64,000 nt of DNA, taken from Parasponia andersonii. Its lineage: Eukaryota; Streptophyta; Magnoliopsida; Rosales; Cannabaceae. The DNA is taken from contig JXTB01000321.1 of the NCBI GenBank assembly GCA_002914805.1, forward strand, positions 294,305 through 358,304, given 5' to 3'. Below are positions 1-16,204 of the stretch, one piece after another (the first letter of the stretch is position 1; every line of letters starts with the position of its first letter). Position numbers and translations under genes: made by a program. The notes beneath the pieces are model-generated. The model had not been told where the DNA came from. It searched no databases and saw only the letters and a list, made by a program, of their open reading frames with translations.

Positions 1-215
1 CCTAATATCTCTTTTAAATATCATCGAAAAGGGATCGAAATTTCGACTCTATAAATCAAAACCGAGTCGAAATACCATCGAAACTACGTCGAAATACCAT
101 CGAAAACACGTCGAATTTCGCGTGATTTTCCGGTATTATTTTCAGCCATACTCATCGAAATATGATCGAAAATTTAGACCAGGTAATCGAAAATGCATCG
201 AAAAAATGTCGGAAT
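1..215. repeat. Degenerate TCGAAA-rich short repeat array
   Basis: The motif ATCGAAA or GTCGAAA recurs every 10-25 bases, for example as two near-identical 20-odd-base units between about 60 and 115. It may be the end of a repeat that continues left of the window. I see no coding capacity and cannot name the family. Confidence 0.5.
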
Positions 216-677
216 GAAGTGAAAAATTTCTAAATCGTCTTCTACTACAAATGCCCTAAATTAAAAAAAAAAAACCCTCAAATTAGATTTTGCTTACCTT
301 CTTTTGGGGACTCATTTTTCTCAAGACAGATTTACGATCTTTGGCACGACGAGATTTCGTCTTCCTCAGTTAACGACGCGATGATTCTTGGCTCTTCAGA
401 GAATGAGACGAAAGAGAGAGTTAGAGAGAGAGAAAGAGAAATGAGGAGTTTAAGGGGCGAAGAGGCATATTTTCTCTTAGGTATTAGTAAGGGTATTTTC
501 GTCCGTAAGCATATTTTTCAAATGTTTTTTAAATTATGCATATGGGCCAAAATAAGGGTATTACGGAGCATATTTAACCTAATTCCCCCCTAGGAATTAT
601 GCCCACCCACACCAGCAGGGTTGGTCAGTGAGTCACCCACCCCCCAGCCAATTCCAAATCTCTCTTCTCTCAGCCCA
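216..677. other. Intergenic DNA upstream of FKF1, no gene seen
   Basis: AT-rich sequence with a purine (GA)-rich patch around 405-450. The short open frames show no recognisable domain and look like chance. Confidence 0.5.
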
Positions 678-788
678 AAAATATCTTCTTCTGTCTTATG
701 ACTTGTGGAAGCTCCACGCTGTCACCTTTGCCTTAGATATTTTCCCCACAAAATATCCGCTCGACACGTTGCCCACTTCTCCCACGTG
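678..788 (+). promoter_or_regulatory. Evening-element cluster plus G-box upstream of FKF1
   Basis: A perfect evening element AAAATATCT lies at 678-686. A second perfect copy in reverse orientation, AGATATTTT, lies at 735-743. A one-base variant, AAAATATCC, lies at 750-758, and a G-box CACGTG at 783-788. Evening elements are bound by CCA1/LHY/RVE MYB factors and give dusk-phased expression; G-boxes bind bHLH/bZIP factors. In Arabidopsis FKF1 is clock-controlled and peaks late in the day, so the cluster fits the adjacent gene. Its function here is inferred from motif and position. It lies about 735-840 bases upstream of the ATG. Confidence 0.6.
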
Positions 789-1422
789 TCCTTCACCCTT
801 TTACTCTTGTCCTTCATTTTCCATCAAACTACCAACTTGCCACTACCATAATCTGCTCCTGTAAAATAGAGTGGGATGGTGATAGTGATGGTGATTCAAA
901 CTTACAAGTTAAGAACTTAAAATAAAATAAACAAATAAATAAATATAAAAAATATTCGAAAGCTAATTTGTAAATATGTATTCTATTTATTTTCACTAAT
1001 TAAATGATTGTAATTTACATTCCACGTCAGATTGTATTTAAAGAAAAGAAAAAGTTCCAAGTGGGATCGTTTTTACTTACATGTTTTACATTAAATATGA
1101 GAGTAAAATTGAACTTGTTCTTTCGTGGAAAAAAAAAAAAAAAAGAAAAATTGAACTTGTTCCTTGCTTCTTTTAATTCGGTTCCACATTTATGATTCTA
1201 TAACAACTAAAATTTTGATAAAATTCCATCACATTTACCTAACATTTTCTTTCCGTCCTACTTTTATTATTATCGTATAATAATTAACCTTAGTCCTAAA
1301 ACAAATAATATCTGCATACATATTCGCCAATGAAACCAACCTCTTAAAAAGTAGTTTAAAAAAGGGGTAGTTTCATAAATTGGTTACCATAAGAGGGGCA
1401 TTATAGTAAAACAACTTAAAAC
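789..1422. other. FKF1 upstream region, no gene seen
   Basis: AT-rich DNA between the evening-element cluster and the TATA box. It contains an A-rich tract near 1130-1145. The open frames here are short, low-complexity and unsupported. Confidence 0.5.
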
Positions 1423-1433
1423 TATATATAAAA
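1423..1433 (+). promoter_or_regulatory. Probable TATA box of FKF1
   Basis: TATATATAAAA ends 87 bases before the start codon. A start site about 30 bases downstream would give a 5' leader of roughly 60 bases containing a GA-rich tract (1482-1508). Confidence 0.5.
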
Positions 1434-1520
1434 TTGGTAATAATATCTTGGAAGTCTGCGCAGTGAAACCACTTCCATTTCTAGAGAGAGAGAGTGTAGA
1501 GAGAGAATTGAGCACCGGCC

Positions 1521-4837
<3,317 letters not shown>

Positions 4838-6250
4838 AATAATAATGAGATGGCCTATCAGAATAATCACAATATCCCACACCAACCACTCTGGGACAAA
4901 AAATTTTGTTTCATGGCCCGTGCCACTTTAGGTTCTTCCTTAGTTCATACTGTATTTGTAATTTGCCTCAATTACATTCTGGCGAGTTTTTCTGTTGTGT
5001 TGTTGTGGTCTTGTTTAGCGTTGTATTATATTATGTAAAGATCTTTGTGCCTATTTGACGTTTGTACATTTTGAGCATAGGATATTAAACTTTTATGGTA
5101 TGTCAGTGATTGCCTGTTGGCACCTTTTAGTTAGGACTTACGGATCATGCATTTCTCGAGTGCTTAACTTCTTATACTACGCCCTGATTGTTTAACCATC
5201 GTCTAATGTAATCCAAGCTTGGCTCAAAATATGTCAAGGGATTTCTGAGTCTCATTTCTACTGATAATCAATTGTTTGTCAAGTCGTTCAGGTGAATACA
5301 TTTTGTTGAGAGTAAATGTTTGCAGCAAGTTAGAAAAGTCGTTTATTGCTTTAGGCCATGCTTATTATCCGTAAGGGGATGGGAACAAGGGAAATAACTA
5401 CATAACTACTTAAGAGACAAATGTTTCTCTTTCCTATTTATTCATGTGTTTACTTACACATTTAATTAAATTGTGAAAGACAAACTGTCAATTCTTTCTT
5501 ATTCCTCTTCAAAACCTTTGTTTTTTATGGTTCTTTTCATTACAGTTAATAAACATTTTAATGGAGGCAATATTTGAAACAAAAACGAAATTTCTTGACA
5601 GTTGTGTTGTACTTGAATAGATCCTTTTTTTTTTTTTTTTAAACTCATATATACATATATTTTGCATGTATTAAATAGACGCTCACCAGCATATGCAGAT
5701 TGCAGAGTGCGAGGAATTGGCTCGGTTCTCTACGCCATTTATGAACATTTGGGACTCCGAATAGAACAAAGATTCAATAGACCTATATGCATTTGGGTCC
5801 AATATTCGAGACACGCATGGCAAATGAAGTCCGATTTGATCCATGCTGAGATAATAATTAAGTAGATAAAATAGGAATGCATACGCCAAGGCAAAAGTTT
5901 CTGGGGTAAAAGCCTCACTTCTGCAGCAAGTTGTGTGATGATGATTATAAGATGAACACAAATTTTCTCTAAATGAGTTCTGAATGAAAAGTATACAGTC
6001 CAGTATACTTGAAAATTCAAATATTAAAAAAAAAAAAAAAAAAAAAAGAAACAAAACAAGAAAAGAAAAAAAAATCCAGAGTATTCAAAAATTTCACAAA
6101 TAAAAAAAGAATAACATAAATGGCTGAATGACAGTTCTTACAATTAAAGTCTTCCCTCATTTCAAGTGTGCAAAAGAATATGGCTACTAATAAAAATTTC
6201 TATAATGTCATGTTTGAATTTGACACGATCATCGTGGTAGGCAGCCTCAT
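4838..6250. other. Shared 3' region between convergent FKF1 and DRP1C genes
   Basis: Contains the FKF1 3' UTR (AATAAT signals just after the stop; T-rich DNA to about 5100) and, on the other strand, the DRP1C 3' UTR. Long T (5627-5640) and A (6026-6046) homopolymers occur. The open frames here have no homology I recognise. Confidence 0.5.
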
Positions 6251-9200
6251 TTATTTCCATGCAACTGAATCAATCTCATCTCTAGCTGACTTGTACAGTT
6301 CAAGCCGTTTAGCAATGGCTGCTCTCTTTTCCATTAGTGTCGGGTCCTCATCCAACATTGCACCAAGCCTCTCCTTCTGCGCAAAAACATGGTACAGAAC
6401 TTTTATCAACATTTGTTAACAGCTAATTCATCTACTAGAGGATGACAGCAGGAAAGTTCTGCCAACTACCACTCGATGTGCCTTGAATTCTACCCGGGTT
6501 TTTCGATACTTGGCAGAGACTTCTATAAAACCGACAAATATCATTGTCCTTCTCACAAAACGCATCCTCTGTTATACTGTATAGGATTACAAGACTCTAA
6601 ACAACATTACTTACAAAGATAATTTGGTTTTGAGGCAATATGTACCTTCTCAACTTGGATACCAAGTTACAATGTCTTTAAGTAATAGTATAACCATTGC
6701 ACTAGCATTTATGGCACACTCCTTAATATTCAGCTTTGATAATTTCATGAAAGTAAGTTATCTTCTCCTGACTTCTCCCTCTACCTGTTAATTTGATCTG
6801 TCCTCTTAAGGTTTATTCGTCTTCTAGTCTCACTCTATATCTGTAGTGCGTATTTTCATGAGAGAAAAAAAAAATCTAGAAGAGCACAAGTAATGGAAAG
6901 AAATGCCACACTTTTGATGGTACTTATTTCCAAAATTTATTCTATGGAACTTCAGTCATCATACAATTGGATTACTCAATTCCATTAAACTACTGGTTTC
7001 CCTCCACTTCTTTTTTTTTTTTTTCATTGGTGCAATTATTTAAAAATAGGAGACATTCATGATAGAGGGAGATATGGAAACTCTACCTCTCTCCTCCCAA
7101 CTTGAGCATAAAAGTGGGTCAGCAGTGATCTTTTTGCTTCTCGAACTTGACAGTAAACCACAGCCTTTGGAATTGAATGTTTCAGGGTATCACAAACCAT
7201 ATTAATATAAGCGTTGACATTTGATCCTGATACATAGCATTGAGTCAGTCTCAGCAATCGTAATTTACTTCTTTCCTTAGTAGTGAAGTTATACTAGAAT
7301 ATTTTATCAGCAACTAACATCTTGCAATGTGATAAATGAACACCAGTTTTTCTAAAGCATAAATAGAAATGGCATAGCATATACAAATAGTATTTGGTCA
7401 CCAAGCACAGTCATAAGCAAAATTTATGCGAGTTATACAGTGACAGAGCAAGCAGAAAATGGAGTACCAATTCTTCTGAAATGATTATCCGAGTAACGGT
7501 CCGTGTTTGGTCCTGTTGGATTTGGACTTTTCTCAGGTTCAAGATGAAGTTTTCGGAAAAAATCCACAGTTAGGTAGCTAGATTCCATGTCCACCAGTCG
7601 TGTAACTGTTTTCCTGCTGTCCTCACGAAATCTTTCTAATGCTTCTGTAGCAGCTGCCGCTATGTCAGATTGAAGTGTAGGAAACCGCCTAAGTTCCTGA
7701 AATCATAATGTAGAATTTGCACTAATTCAATAAGCGGGGATGCCTCTGACCCCTCTCCACCAGAAACTTACAACTAATGCCACTCGCTATGTCACAACTC
7801 ACAAGGCCAATCATTTACTTATAACAACTAGACACCCATTTAAGTAGGTAGCAGTAGCACAATATAATAATTATTATTATTTTATATAAAAAACACTTCA
7901 TATGCTGCTTTCTTAATCCTTACGAAAGACACCAAACCTGAACATGTATACTAAAATTCTTTCTCACGTTAGTGTACAAGCCCAGATATAGATCGACATG
8001 GACATCAGGATGAAAAAAGAAACATAAGTACTCAAACCCAGTTGACTCAAGCATCATCTAAAGCAAAAAGTGGAAAATCTAGTTCATGTCTGCAAGAAAC
8101 AATTGTTGCAGTTGGAAACCAAACCTATGATTCTATTTGAAGTAAGAATTTATTACCTCAGTTTCAGCCATTGACTTCCGTACAAGCTCTTTCAGAATAT
8201 GGTGCACCTGAATAAAATGAAATTCAATGGTTTATAACAAAGCAAACCAGGAAATTAACATTAGTGCAAAAGAAACAAAACAAAACAGAAAACTTAAGAA
8301 CTCTATATTATAAACTTCTATAACATGAAACACCTGACCGTGACCCACTCAAATTCTGTGACACACTTTATTTCTAGTCCGAACACCAAGTAAATGATCT
8401 CCAGAAAACAAAAACAAATGTATTTCAGCAAAACTACTAATTCTTTTTTCAATCCTCAGTATTCCTTTCAGAATTTTCACTTATCAAGTTTTCTGATCTA
8501 AGACTCAGAATCCAACTCCTAAGTCTTTACTCCGTGATGTCCGAAGACTGTCAGGCACTGGCTAATTTCTACAAGCATAGACCTTGTCAATAGCCAATTA
8601 TTCAAGCAATATCTCAAAACCAGCTGTACAAAGTAAGACAACGAAGTAAATCACATATTTAATTCAAGTAAAATAAAAATAAATAAATAAATAAATTTTT
8701 AAGTTCTCAAGTTAAACATATTTCTGACTTCAAAAGAACCTCCACGAGCAGGATAAGAAAACAACAAACAATGATAATAACACCTAAATCAAATAAATTG
8801 ATGCTTGTCGACCTGCTATATTCATCTAACATAAGTTTTATAAAATTGATCATGGTAACACTTATATATTCGAATCATAGTAACTCTAAAACATAACATA
8901 ATTTGGCAGTACAAAGTATTACTGCATCCACAGAGGCTTCAGCAGGTCCTTTGAAATAACCAATAGATCCATCAATGAGTCTCCTGTATCCTTGTTCTGG
9001 AGCAATCAAATGTGGCTGATAACCATCAGCCTCTGAAACAACTCTCTGGACATTTTTAGTAGAGAGATGTCGATCAAATGGGAGTTTTTTTAAAGCGGCC
9101 GGTAATTGATGATCAAAAACTCCATATATTCGATCTCCACCAGGTCGCCTGAAGTACAAGTGCATGGTAAGTTTTAACATCTATTGATCCTGTTACATCA

Positions 9201-10819
9201 ATCCAATTTTCAATGTTCGAATTCTTTATGTATAAAGAAAGAATCAGTTCAGGAAAAAAAAATAAATAAATGAAGTCAGTTGCTTCAATAAATTCACATC
9301 GGAGAATTAACTGCTAGAAATAGGAATTGTTGGAAGAGTAACTTGAAAAGGGAGCATTATAGGTGCAAGAATTAAATTTATCAACCTTGACAGGCTCTTA
9401 ATTTAATGTAGCTTTTTCTCTTCTTTTTCTTTCCCTCATTAGAAAAAATTCAAGGTGCTAATTTAGAAATTTTAGAAATACAATAGTTACACCCACATTG
9501 AGAGCAATTATTACCTCTTATGCCTCAATTACAGAATTTCCCTTTACCAAGAGAAGTTCATTACTGGTATGACATTGTCACCAAAAGTTCATAAACGAGT
9601 TTCCTTTATAGCCAGTCAAGAGATAACAGAGCAAGCAATGAGTCAATGACAGTCTAAAATGTATACTCCTGCTAAAAACTTGAAAGACTATGCCAGATGT
9701 GATTTTCTATCCATATAGTTTATTATTGGTTCCCGTGAAACGAGGTACAAATGTTTGTAAAATTAAAAGCCCGTTGTCAGTCAGTTACACTCAAAAAAAT
9801 TTTCACACAGCCCGATTAGAAATTGTTTAGCCAAAATTTGAAATACATGGCACATAAAAAGGTTCAGGAAGATACCCTCCATCTAAGTGTTCCTTAAATA
9901 CACGATCAAATGCACGACACAGTTCTAGAATAGTGTAGAGCTGGGCCTGCAATATCATGTACAATTATTCTTATTAGAATTACAATAGTTCATGCGCAAG
10001 CAAGAAACTAAAAAAGGTCAAACTTGATACCCCTGAGTCTACTGCAATTGGCCTGCCAATGCGATCCAGCTCTGCATTAAGCTCATCAATGGTTTTACTT
10101 ATTAAAGAAATGATACTTGGTATGCGCTGCCTGATGACACTCTCCAAATGCTAATGGTGGAAGAAAAGAAGAGGAAGAATAAAGAACAGTTGAAGGAAGA
10201 CAAAATTTCGAGAAGACATGTTCTATAAGAATAAGAGAAGTATAGAAGACAAATATAGTATGGAGAGAATAAGACCTGGGATAAAAGTTTGGCAAGATAT
10301 TCTGAGCCCATCTTATGTGCCAAGTGTCCATACTCGGGACTAGTTTGAAAGTACTCACGTTCCTTTCTACGAGCAGCCATCATATCAACATTCTTGTTAA
10401 TATCAGCCTGCGAACGGTTCACAATTCCAACCCATGGATGCTGAAGTCTGTACGACCTTCCTTCGAGAACCTAAATATTCATATTAACATTATGGTTTGA
10501 CCAGATATAATCAAATTTGATTAGATTCAAAAGATTGGTAGATACCTTAAAAGCTACACACACACATATATATATATAGGTTGCCAATCCAATAGGTATT
10601 TTTTTTCTTTATCTATGGGTAGGTATTTTTTTTTTAACCGTTGGATCACCATTAGATGTTGATCCAATGGCTATAATGAAGTGCATGAAAAGACGTGCAT
10701 CATTAATGCTCTTTCTCTCTCTTATTTTTTATAATAAAAAAATGTGCATGCTCAATTTTAATTGGCCAAATTGATACCTATGCATAGGTAAAAAAACAAA
10801 ATACCTACTGGATTGGTGC

Positions 10820-10879
<60 letters not shown>

Positions 10880-13800
10880 GAAACTATGCATGTTGTATTT
10901 ATGCATCTACATACAAAAATATATTTAGATATTCACACATACACTCTTGTAAAATGTGCCATAAGAGATTGAAAATGATATAAAAGTAAACAAGAAAAAG
11001 TACTGGCTAACTAGAAGTTTGCCAAATACAAAAAGAAAGGCCCAAAATTAATAAAATAGCCTTTCAATCTGATGAATGAAGAAAAGGAATAGCTTTAATT
11101 TCATTAGATAAAAATGCCCAAAAAGAGTAAAAGCAGACAATGGTAGACATTGAAACATCATTGAAGGTTAAATTCTGCAGTAGTAAATGTTGAAGTAAAT
11201 TCTCTGACTAATATCTGTAATCAAGATGCGAATACATACATCCACTGCATTGGTTCCTTTGTCCATTAGATCAAGTTTTGTTAGCACCCCAAATGTTCTT
11301 TCACCTGAAATAATAATTATAATGGAGGAAAATTATAGCTTTGCCCGTAAAACAATTACCCAATAAAGTAAAAGAAGTGACAAAAGTATTACACTCTCAA
11401 TATAACGTAGTTTAAATTACCTGAAGGATCAACTTCTCTTGCAAGTTTTATTGCATCTGATGTAGCAATATCTTGATTTGCAGGAGATATAGCCAATATA
11501 ATGCAATTAGGCTACAAAATAGAGAAGTTCATCAATAAGTATAAGAACCCAAAAAAAAAAAAAAAAAACTTTGAAATATTGATATTATGATTATCCAAAC
11601 AATATTTTCAATTCTTCTATAGATGATTGACAAAGAGTAGGGTTTTTTTCGAAGTACATCTACACGGTTAATGCATTTTCTTCTATACATTGTAACATCC
11701 AAAAGTATGACATTATCATTCAAAAACAAAAAATGACATTAGATCACCAAATTGGGATGAGAGTGTATGAGAATAGGTTAATTTCTTTGGCCCCAATTTA
11801 GAATCAATCTCTGGTAACAGCACTTTAAACAAGCCATCGAGCAAAAAGAAATTCTAGCTGGCTTTAAATAATTTAAAGTATTTTAAAATGTACAATCCAG
11901 AAGTCCAACAAAAATGATTTTCAACACTAAGGCTAAGTTTGTTAGGAAGGAAGGAGAGATGTATCACATAGGGAAAGGAGATGAGAGAAGAATGAGAACA
12001 CTCTTCCCTTGTTGTACTTGGTATGAGAGGAAGGAGAAAAGACCAAAATCCTCTCCCTTAATTGGTATGAGAGAAAAAATGGAAGGAAGGAGAAGGTTTT
12101 AGTTATAAATAGTTTACCACTTGATTGTGAAATTCCCTCCTAAAATCTCTCCAATTTGGAGGGGACTGAAAGTTGGTTAAATTAAGAATTAGAAATCTAT
12201 TTCTTAATCCCTTCTCGCTTAAAAATCTTCCTACCATATAACTACCCTACGCCAAATCCATCCATTAATCCCCCTATCCCTCTCCTTCCTTTCACTTCTC
12301 CTTTCTATCAAACACAATCTAAAGAGCAAGGGGAAATTGATACTTCTGTTGATAGTATGGTAAGGCACATTTACTTGAAAGACAGGAATTAGTGCGAGGT
12401 GATTGGTATCCTTTTGGAATCCATATTGCTACTGATATAAGAGTAGAATTACAAGATTTAGCGAGCCAATCCCCCTTTCAAAAACTTGGTACAACTGCAT
12501 TTTAAGACACCCAACACGCACATACTGGTAAAATGCAATAACACCCAACACACACATAAAAGCTTTTCCAATATGGACTTCAAAAAGAAAATCACAACTT
12601 AATCCAAAACCTAGATAGATAATAGGTGATAGCCCTCTTCACATATTTGAGTTCTAGAATAAAGAAGATGAATCTTTTCCACCTAAAATGTGGAATTATG
12701 TTGCTTCATTTAAGAAATTAATTGTCTTTGGATGATGAGATCAAAAGGTTTTTTCCTAGAAAAACATTAGAAGAACATTGAATTTTTTGTAACAATATTC
12801 CATTCATTTTGGAGCTCATGTCTTGGTGGATGCTCTTGCAATTTCTCATCTCTCATCTTTACTTGTCCTAAAGGCCTGAGGGGCTTTTTGTTGGTGATAT
12901 TGGATTTCATAGATGATTATGGAGGTGATGGGTGAAAGCCAAATAAAAACAAACAAGATCTGAGAAGCCATATGAATGTAATTTTTGCTCACTCCTCTAT
13001 CTCCTAATTTCATGAAAACGTCTTACTTTTCTTCAATAGGGATCTACAATAAGCAATGGAGCCACATCTACTTTTCTAGATTTACCAATTTACAATTTGG
13101 TATAGGCTGTAGCATGATTGATTTCTGTGTCTTGCATATCAAGGGATACTCCAGGCTACATCACCTTTTATTTTAAAAAATCAACAAGAAGATAAAACAT
13201 TAGGTACCATATACGCACCTTCTCAACATAAGAACGGACCATATTTTCAATATCTTCAACAATGCTGTCAGGCTGTCCCTCTGCAACAGCCAAAATTTGT
13301 TACTGAATATATATAAATTAATTAGGTTTACCAAATAAAGAAGGGAAGCACCACTGCCTTTGGCCGATTTAGATGGACACAAGAGAGAGATTAGATTTAT
13401 TACCAACAGCAACCTTTGTCAACCCAGGCAGATCTATAACTGTCAAGTTTACAACTGCCAGACACAAAAACATGATTTTAGTCGTCATCCCATTCAAACC
13501 AGTGTGAAATAAAAGTGTTGCATCAACAACGCAATGAAATAGTGTGAGCAGTATATAATTCAATGGAATGTAAATTATTATTCATAGTATCTGGCAAAAG
13601 GAATAAAGCTCAAGGTGAACGGCTGTACTCAGAAAAATTTTGGTGCTCCACCATTTCATATCCACAAATTCAAAAGAAATGCTTATCACGAGGAGAAGAG
13701 TTTTCGTGTTTGTCACAGAGACTATATTCTCCAAAGGTGCTTAGATATAGAGTTTGCTTATGGATTGAATTACCAGCCATAGCAGACCGACCAAAGAAAC

Positions 13801-15621
13801 TACATTCCGTGCACATCAAGAACTCATCGACAAAACAAGATTGCCATCCTAATATAACATTTAAGTACAAGAAGTTGGATAATTCTTCAAAAATAGAGAT
13901 TCATAAGTGTAAATTTACTAATTAAGGGATAGTTAACAGATCTCTTGGACAATCACTAACAAGAAGTTGCAAGGAAAGGAAACATGAAATTTTGAAAAGA
14001 GACAGGAAATTTGAGAAATTTTTCGTCCATGCCTTGCTTCAGTTATGGAGTGCATGCACCTATGTATTAACTAAATAATTATAACAACTGTTACCTGTTA
14101 ACAGTTGCCCTATATAACAAATGCATGAATAGAAAAATTCCAATGGCCACTATATTATGTTCTGTTGAATCTATAAGGGTATAAATAAAGACAAAACAGA
14201 AAACAGGAAGTTACTCAGGTGATGTGAATGGCTGTGAAACGATTAAAACCAACACAACTAGTGATTGAAAAGCTTTTTAACAGCATGTAGTTATAGAGCT
14301 GGTGCCTTGGAGAAGTTAGACAGCTCTAGAAGCAGCAAATTTATCGTACTAAGAGACATTTAAAAGTGCTTAATGTGCCGAATTATCAGAGAACAAGCTT
14401 AAAAGGAAGAAAGATTGATACATAAATATGAAAGGAATTATATTTGTTTTCCATACTAATTCACTCGAAGTACGTCCATCATTTGCTACCAATGGAAACA
14501 AAATACAAACCATTTGGAGAGTATATGCTCAGTTGAATTGGAATGTTAGAGATTTGCTTTGTTTTCCCAGTTATACGATCCGTCTCATCTTGGATCTCCT
14601 TACGCACAGCAGCTGCAGAAGTGGAAAGAATATAAAAGAGAGGCTCAATTAAAACAAAGAGACTGAATAGAGAAAATAAAAACCTCAATAAATAATACAT
14701 GTCAATCAAATAGAACGTTCAGCTTTAAAAGTTGAATTACCAAAATCTGTGAACTTCTTTCTAGGAGCATGAAGAAACTCGGCATATTCTGTCTGGCCGT
14801 CTTCTGTCTTATGAAGTTGTAACACCAATGGCCTACGAGTAACAATACCTTGAAATCAAGGAACTTTAGTTAGACAAACTAAAGAATTGTACGAGAAAAT
14901 AGATACACAACTCTATATAATTTAACTGTCATGGCTCATGAGTACATATCTTCTGATTAGGACATAGAATACACTATTCATGGCACTGATCAGTGTGAAT
15001 AACAATTAAATACTTGGCTAGGCTGCTCAGAAAGACTAGGAAAACTTGAAAAGAAAATCATAAATGAACGTTCCCACAATTTCTGTCAATTGGGAATGCT
15101 TAAAAGAGCAAGCTTTTTTCAATAGAGCTAGATACAAATATAGGCTTAAATGAAATGAGTTCTCAATGTTTTCCTCCTGAAATTACAATGACAAATAAAA
15201 CTCTCCTCAGACTTCACATTTCCTTCACTTTCTAAGCAACCAAACACAATACTTACGAAAATAATATGACTAGAAAAATATAAAAACAAACCAAAAAAGA
15301 AACCCAGAAGAAGAAATACCAGATCCACGAGGCAAGAAATCTCTTCCCACCACGCTTTCCAAAACCGAAGATTTCCCTGAACTCTATTATCCAATTCCAA
15401 ACAAGAACAAAGCATTACAATCCCATAAATTGTATACAGATATATGTACATACACAGAACAAATAAAAAAGACGAAAACGATGGAAAACCTGGCCACCAA
15501 CAACAGCAACAGAAGGCAGAGCTTCCCAGAGGGACATTCCCTCACCGCCATGGTCGCCCAAAACGGTGCAAGCTCGTTGGATCTTATTGACTAAACCGAT
15601 CAAGCTCTGCATTGTCGCCAT
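6251..15621 (-). CDS. DRP1C: Dynamin-related protein 1C-type GTPase (DRP1 family)
   Basis: Sixteen exons: 15490-15621, 15320-15383, 14741-14848, 14511-14612, 13404-13454, 13219-13280, 11421-11511, 11240-11304, 10276-10470, 10031-10150, 9876-9946, 8923-9148, 8157-8207, 7468-7696, 7087-7226 and 6251-6376. All introns are GT-AG and all phases agree, giving 1,833 nt and 610 residues, the normal DRP1 length. The GTPase domain has P-loop GGQSSGKS (42-49), switch-I Thr69, DLPG (143-146), TKLD (212-215) and NRSQ. The middle domain and a C-terminal GTPase effector domain follow, ending in SVAWK. There is no PH or proline-rich domain, as expected for DRP1. The N-terminus [20 protein letters not shown] matches DRP1C/D rather than DRP1A. 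DRP1 proteins polymerise on membranes at clathrin-coated pits and the cell plate. The ATG at 15621 has good context (AAAATGG). Confidence 0.95.
10578..10822. mobile_element. MITE-like element with about 24-50 bp inverted ends, in DRP1C intron 8
   Basis: The left end (GCCAATCCAATAGGTAT at about 10583-10599) is the imperfect inverse of the right end (ATACCTACTGGATTGGTG, 10801-10818). Similarity continues inward through TATCTATGGGTAGGTAT and ATACCTATGCATAGGTA. It is flanked by TA runs on both sides, so the target duplication is probably TA, which would suit Stowaway/mariner. A diverged relative lies at about 24490-24718. It has no coding capacity. Confidence 0.65.
10823..10875. repeat. (TA)n microsatellite
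   Basis: An almost uninterrupted TA dinucleotide run immediately beside the MITE in a DRP1C intron. Confidence 0.9.
11931..12319. mobile_element. Tourist-like MITE in DRP1C intron 6
   Basis: A 389-bp insertion flanked by direct TAA trinucleotides (11928-11930 and 12320-12322), the target duplication expected of PIF/Harbinger elements. The ends are imperfect inverted repeats: GGCTAAGTTTGTTAGGAAGG on the left, and the complement of CTTTCTATCAAACACAATC on the right. The inner flanks are also complementary, purine-rich on the left and pyrimidine-rich on the right. It is non-coding and removed with the intron. Confidence 0.65.
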
Positions 15622-15815
15622 TTTCGGATCAAAGGCGATAAAGATCAATCGGAAAAAATAATAATAACCCGAAAAAAAAAAAGATGAATTAAGATAAATT
15701 AGGTTGATCTTGGGGTGAAGAACAATCGGATCTGAAAAGAAAATGTGAGAACAGAAATGGGTTTTGGAGGTTTCAAAGCTTTGATCTATGTGGGTTTTAG
15801 GTGTAGAGATCGAAT

Positions 15816-15852
<37 letters not shown>

Positions 15853-16075
15853 AAATGTCTAAATGAGAAAGAAAATGGTTGAAACAGAATATAATAGTGA
15901 TTCTTTTGTTGCATGTATTTTTCAAGTAGTTACGTAAATTTTTTGAACCTAAAAATTGAATATATTGTTCTATGAATATGATTTTCCAACGTGCAAAATA
16001 TAATTATATAAAAATTTTAAAAAAAAAATTTGCAAAACTTTAGTTTAATACTTTCTTGCATGAAATAAATTTAGG
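15622..16075 (-). promoter_or_regulatory. DRP1C 5' leader and upstream region with (GA)16 tract
   Basis: Immediately upstream of the DRP1C start. A perfect (AG)16 run at 15819-15850 reads as (CT)n on the DRP1C strand, about 200 bases before the ATG. Such pyrimidine tracts are common in plant 5' leaders and core promoters. I cannot place the transcription start precisely. Confidence 0.45.
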
Positions 16076-16204
16076 GTGCCCACCGGTCTAGCTCAATGGA
16101 CGAGGATTGGGTATGAGGTCATAGATCCGTTCAACGCGTAAATTATTTTTTTCTTTGTAGCAAGTAAAGGCCTTTGAGCCACATTTTTAAAAAAAAGAAA
16201 AACC
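16076..16204 (+). mobile_element. Candidate tRNA-derived SINE fragment
   Basis: The sequence starts with a tRNA-like head: a box-A-like TAGCTCAATGG (16089-16099), then about 30 bases later a degenerate box-B-like GTTCAACGC (16129-16137). A T-rich stretch and an A-rich 3' tail ending near 16204 follow. That order matches plant SINEs. Box B is imperfect and I found no clear target duplication, so this is probably an old copy. Confidence 0.4.

Noticed and set aside
9866..13925. Various + and - strand frames within the DRP1C locus, such as 13563-13925 +
   Set aside because: They lie across introns or antisense to exons and show no domain; the spliced gene explains the coding signal.
15415..15648. 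Upstream in-frame extension of DRP1C (MIFIAFDPK before MATMQ)
   Set aside because: The ATG at 15621 gives the conserved family N-terminus and better context; the extension is not conserved in DRP1 proteins.
16081..16140. A functional tRNA gene
   Set aside because: Box B is degenerate and no cloverleaf can be drawn; it is at best a SINE head.
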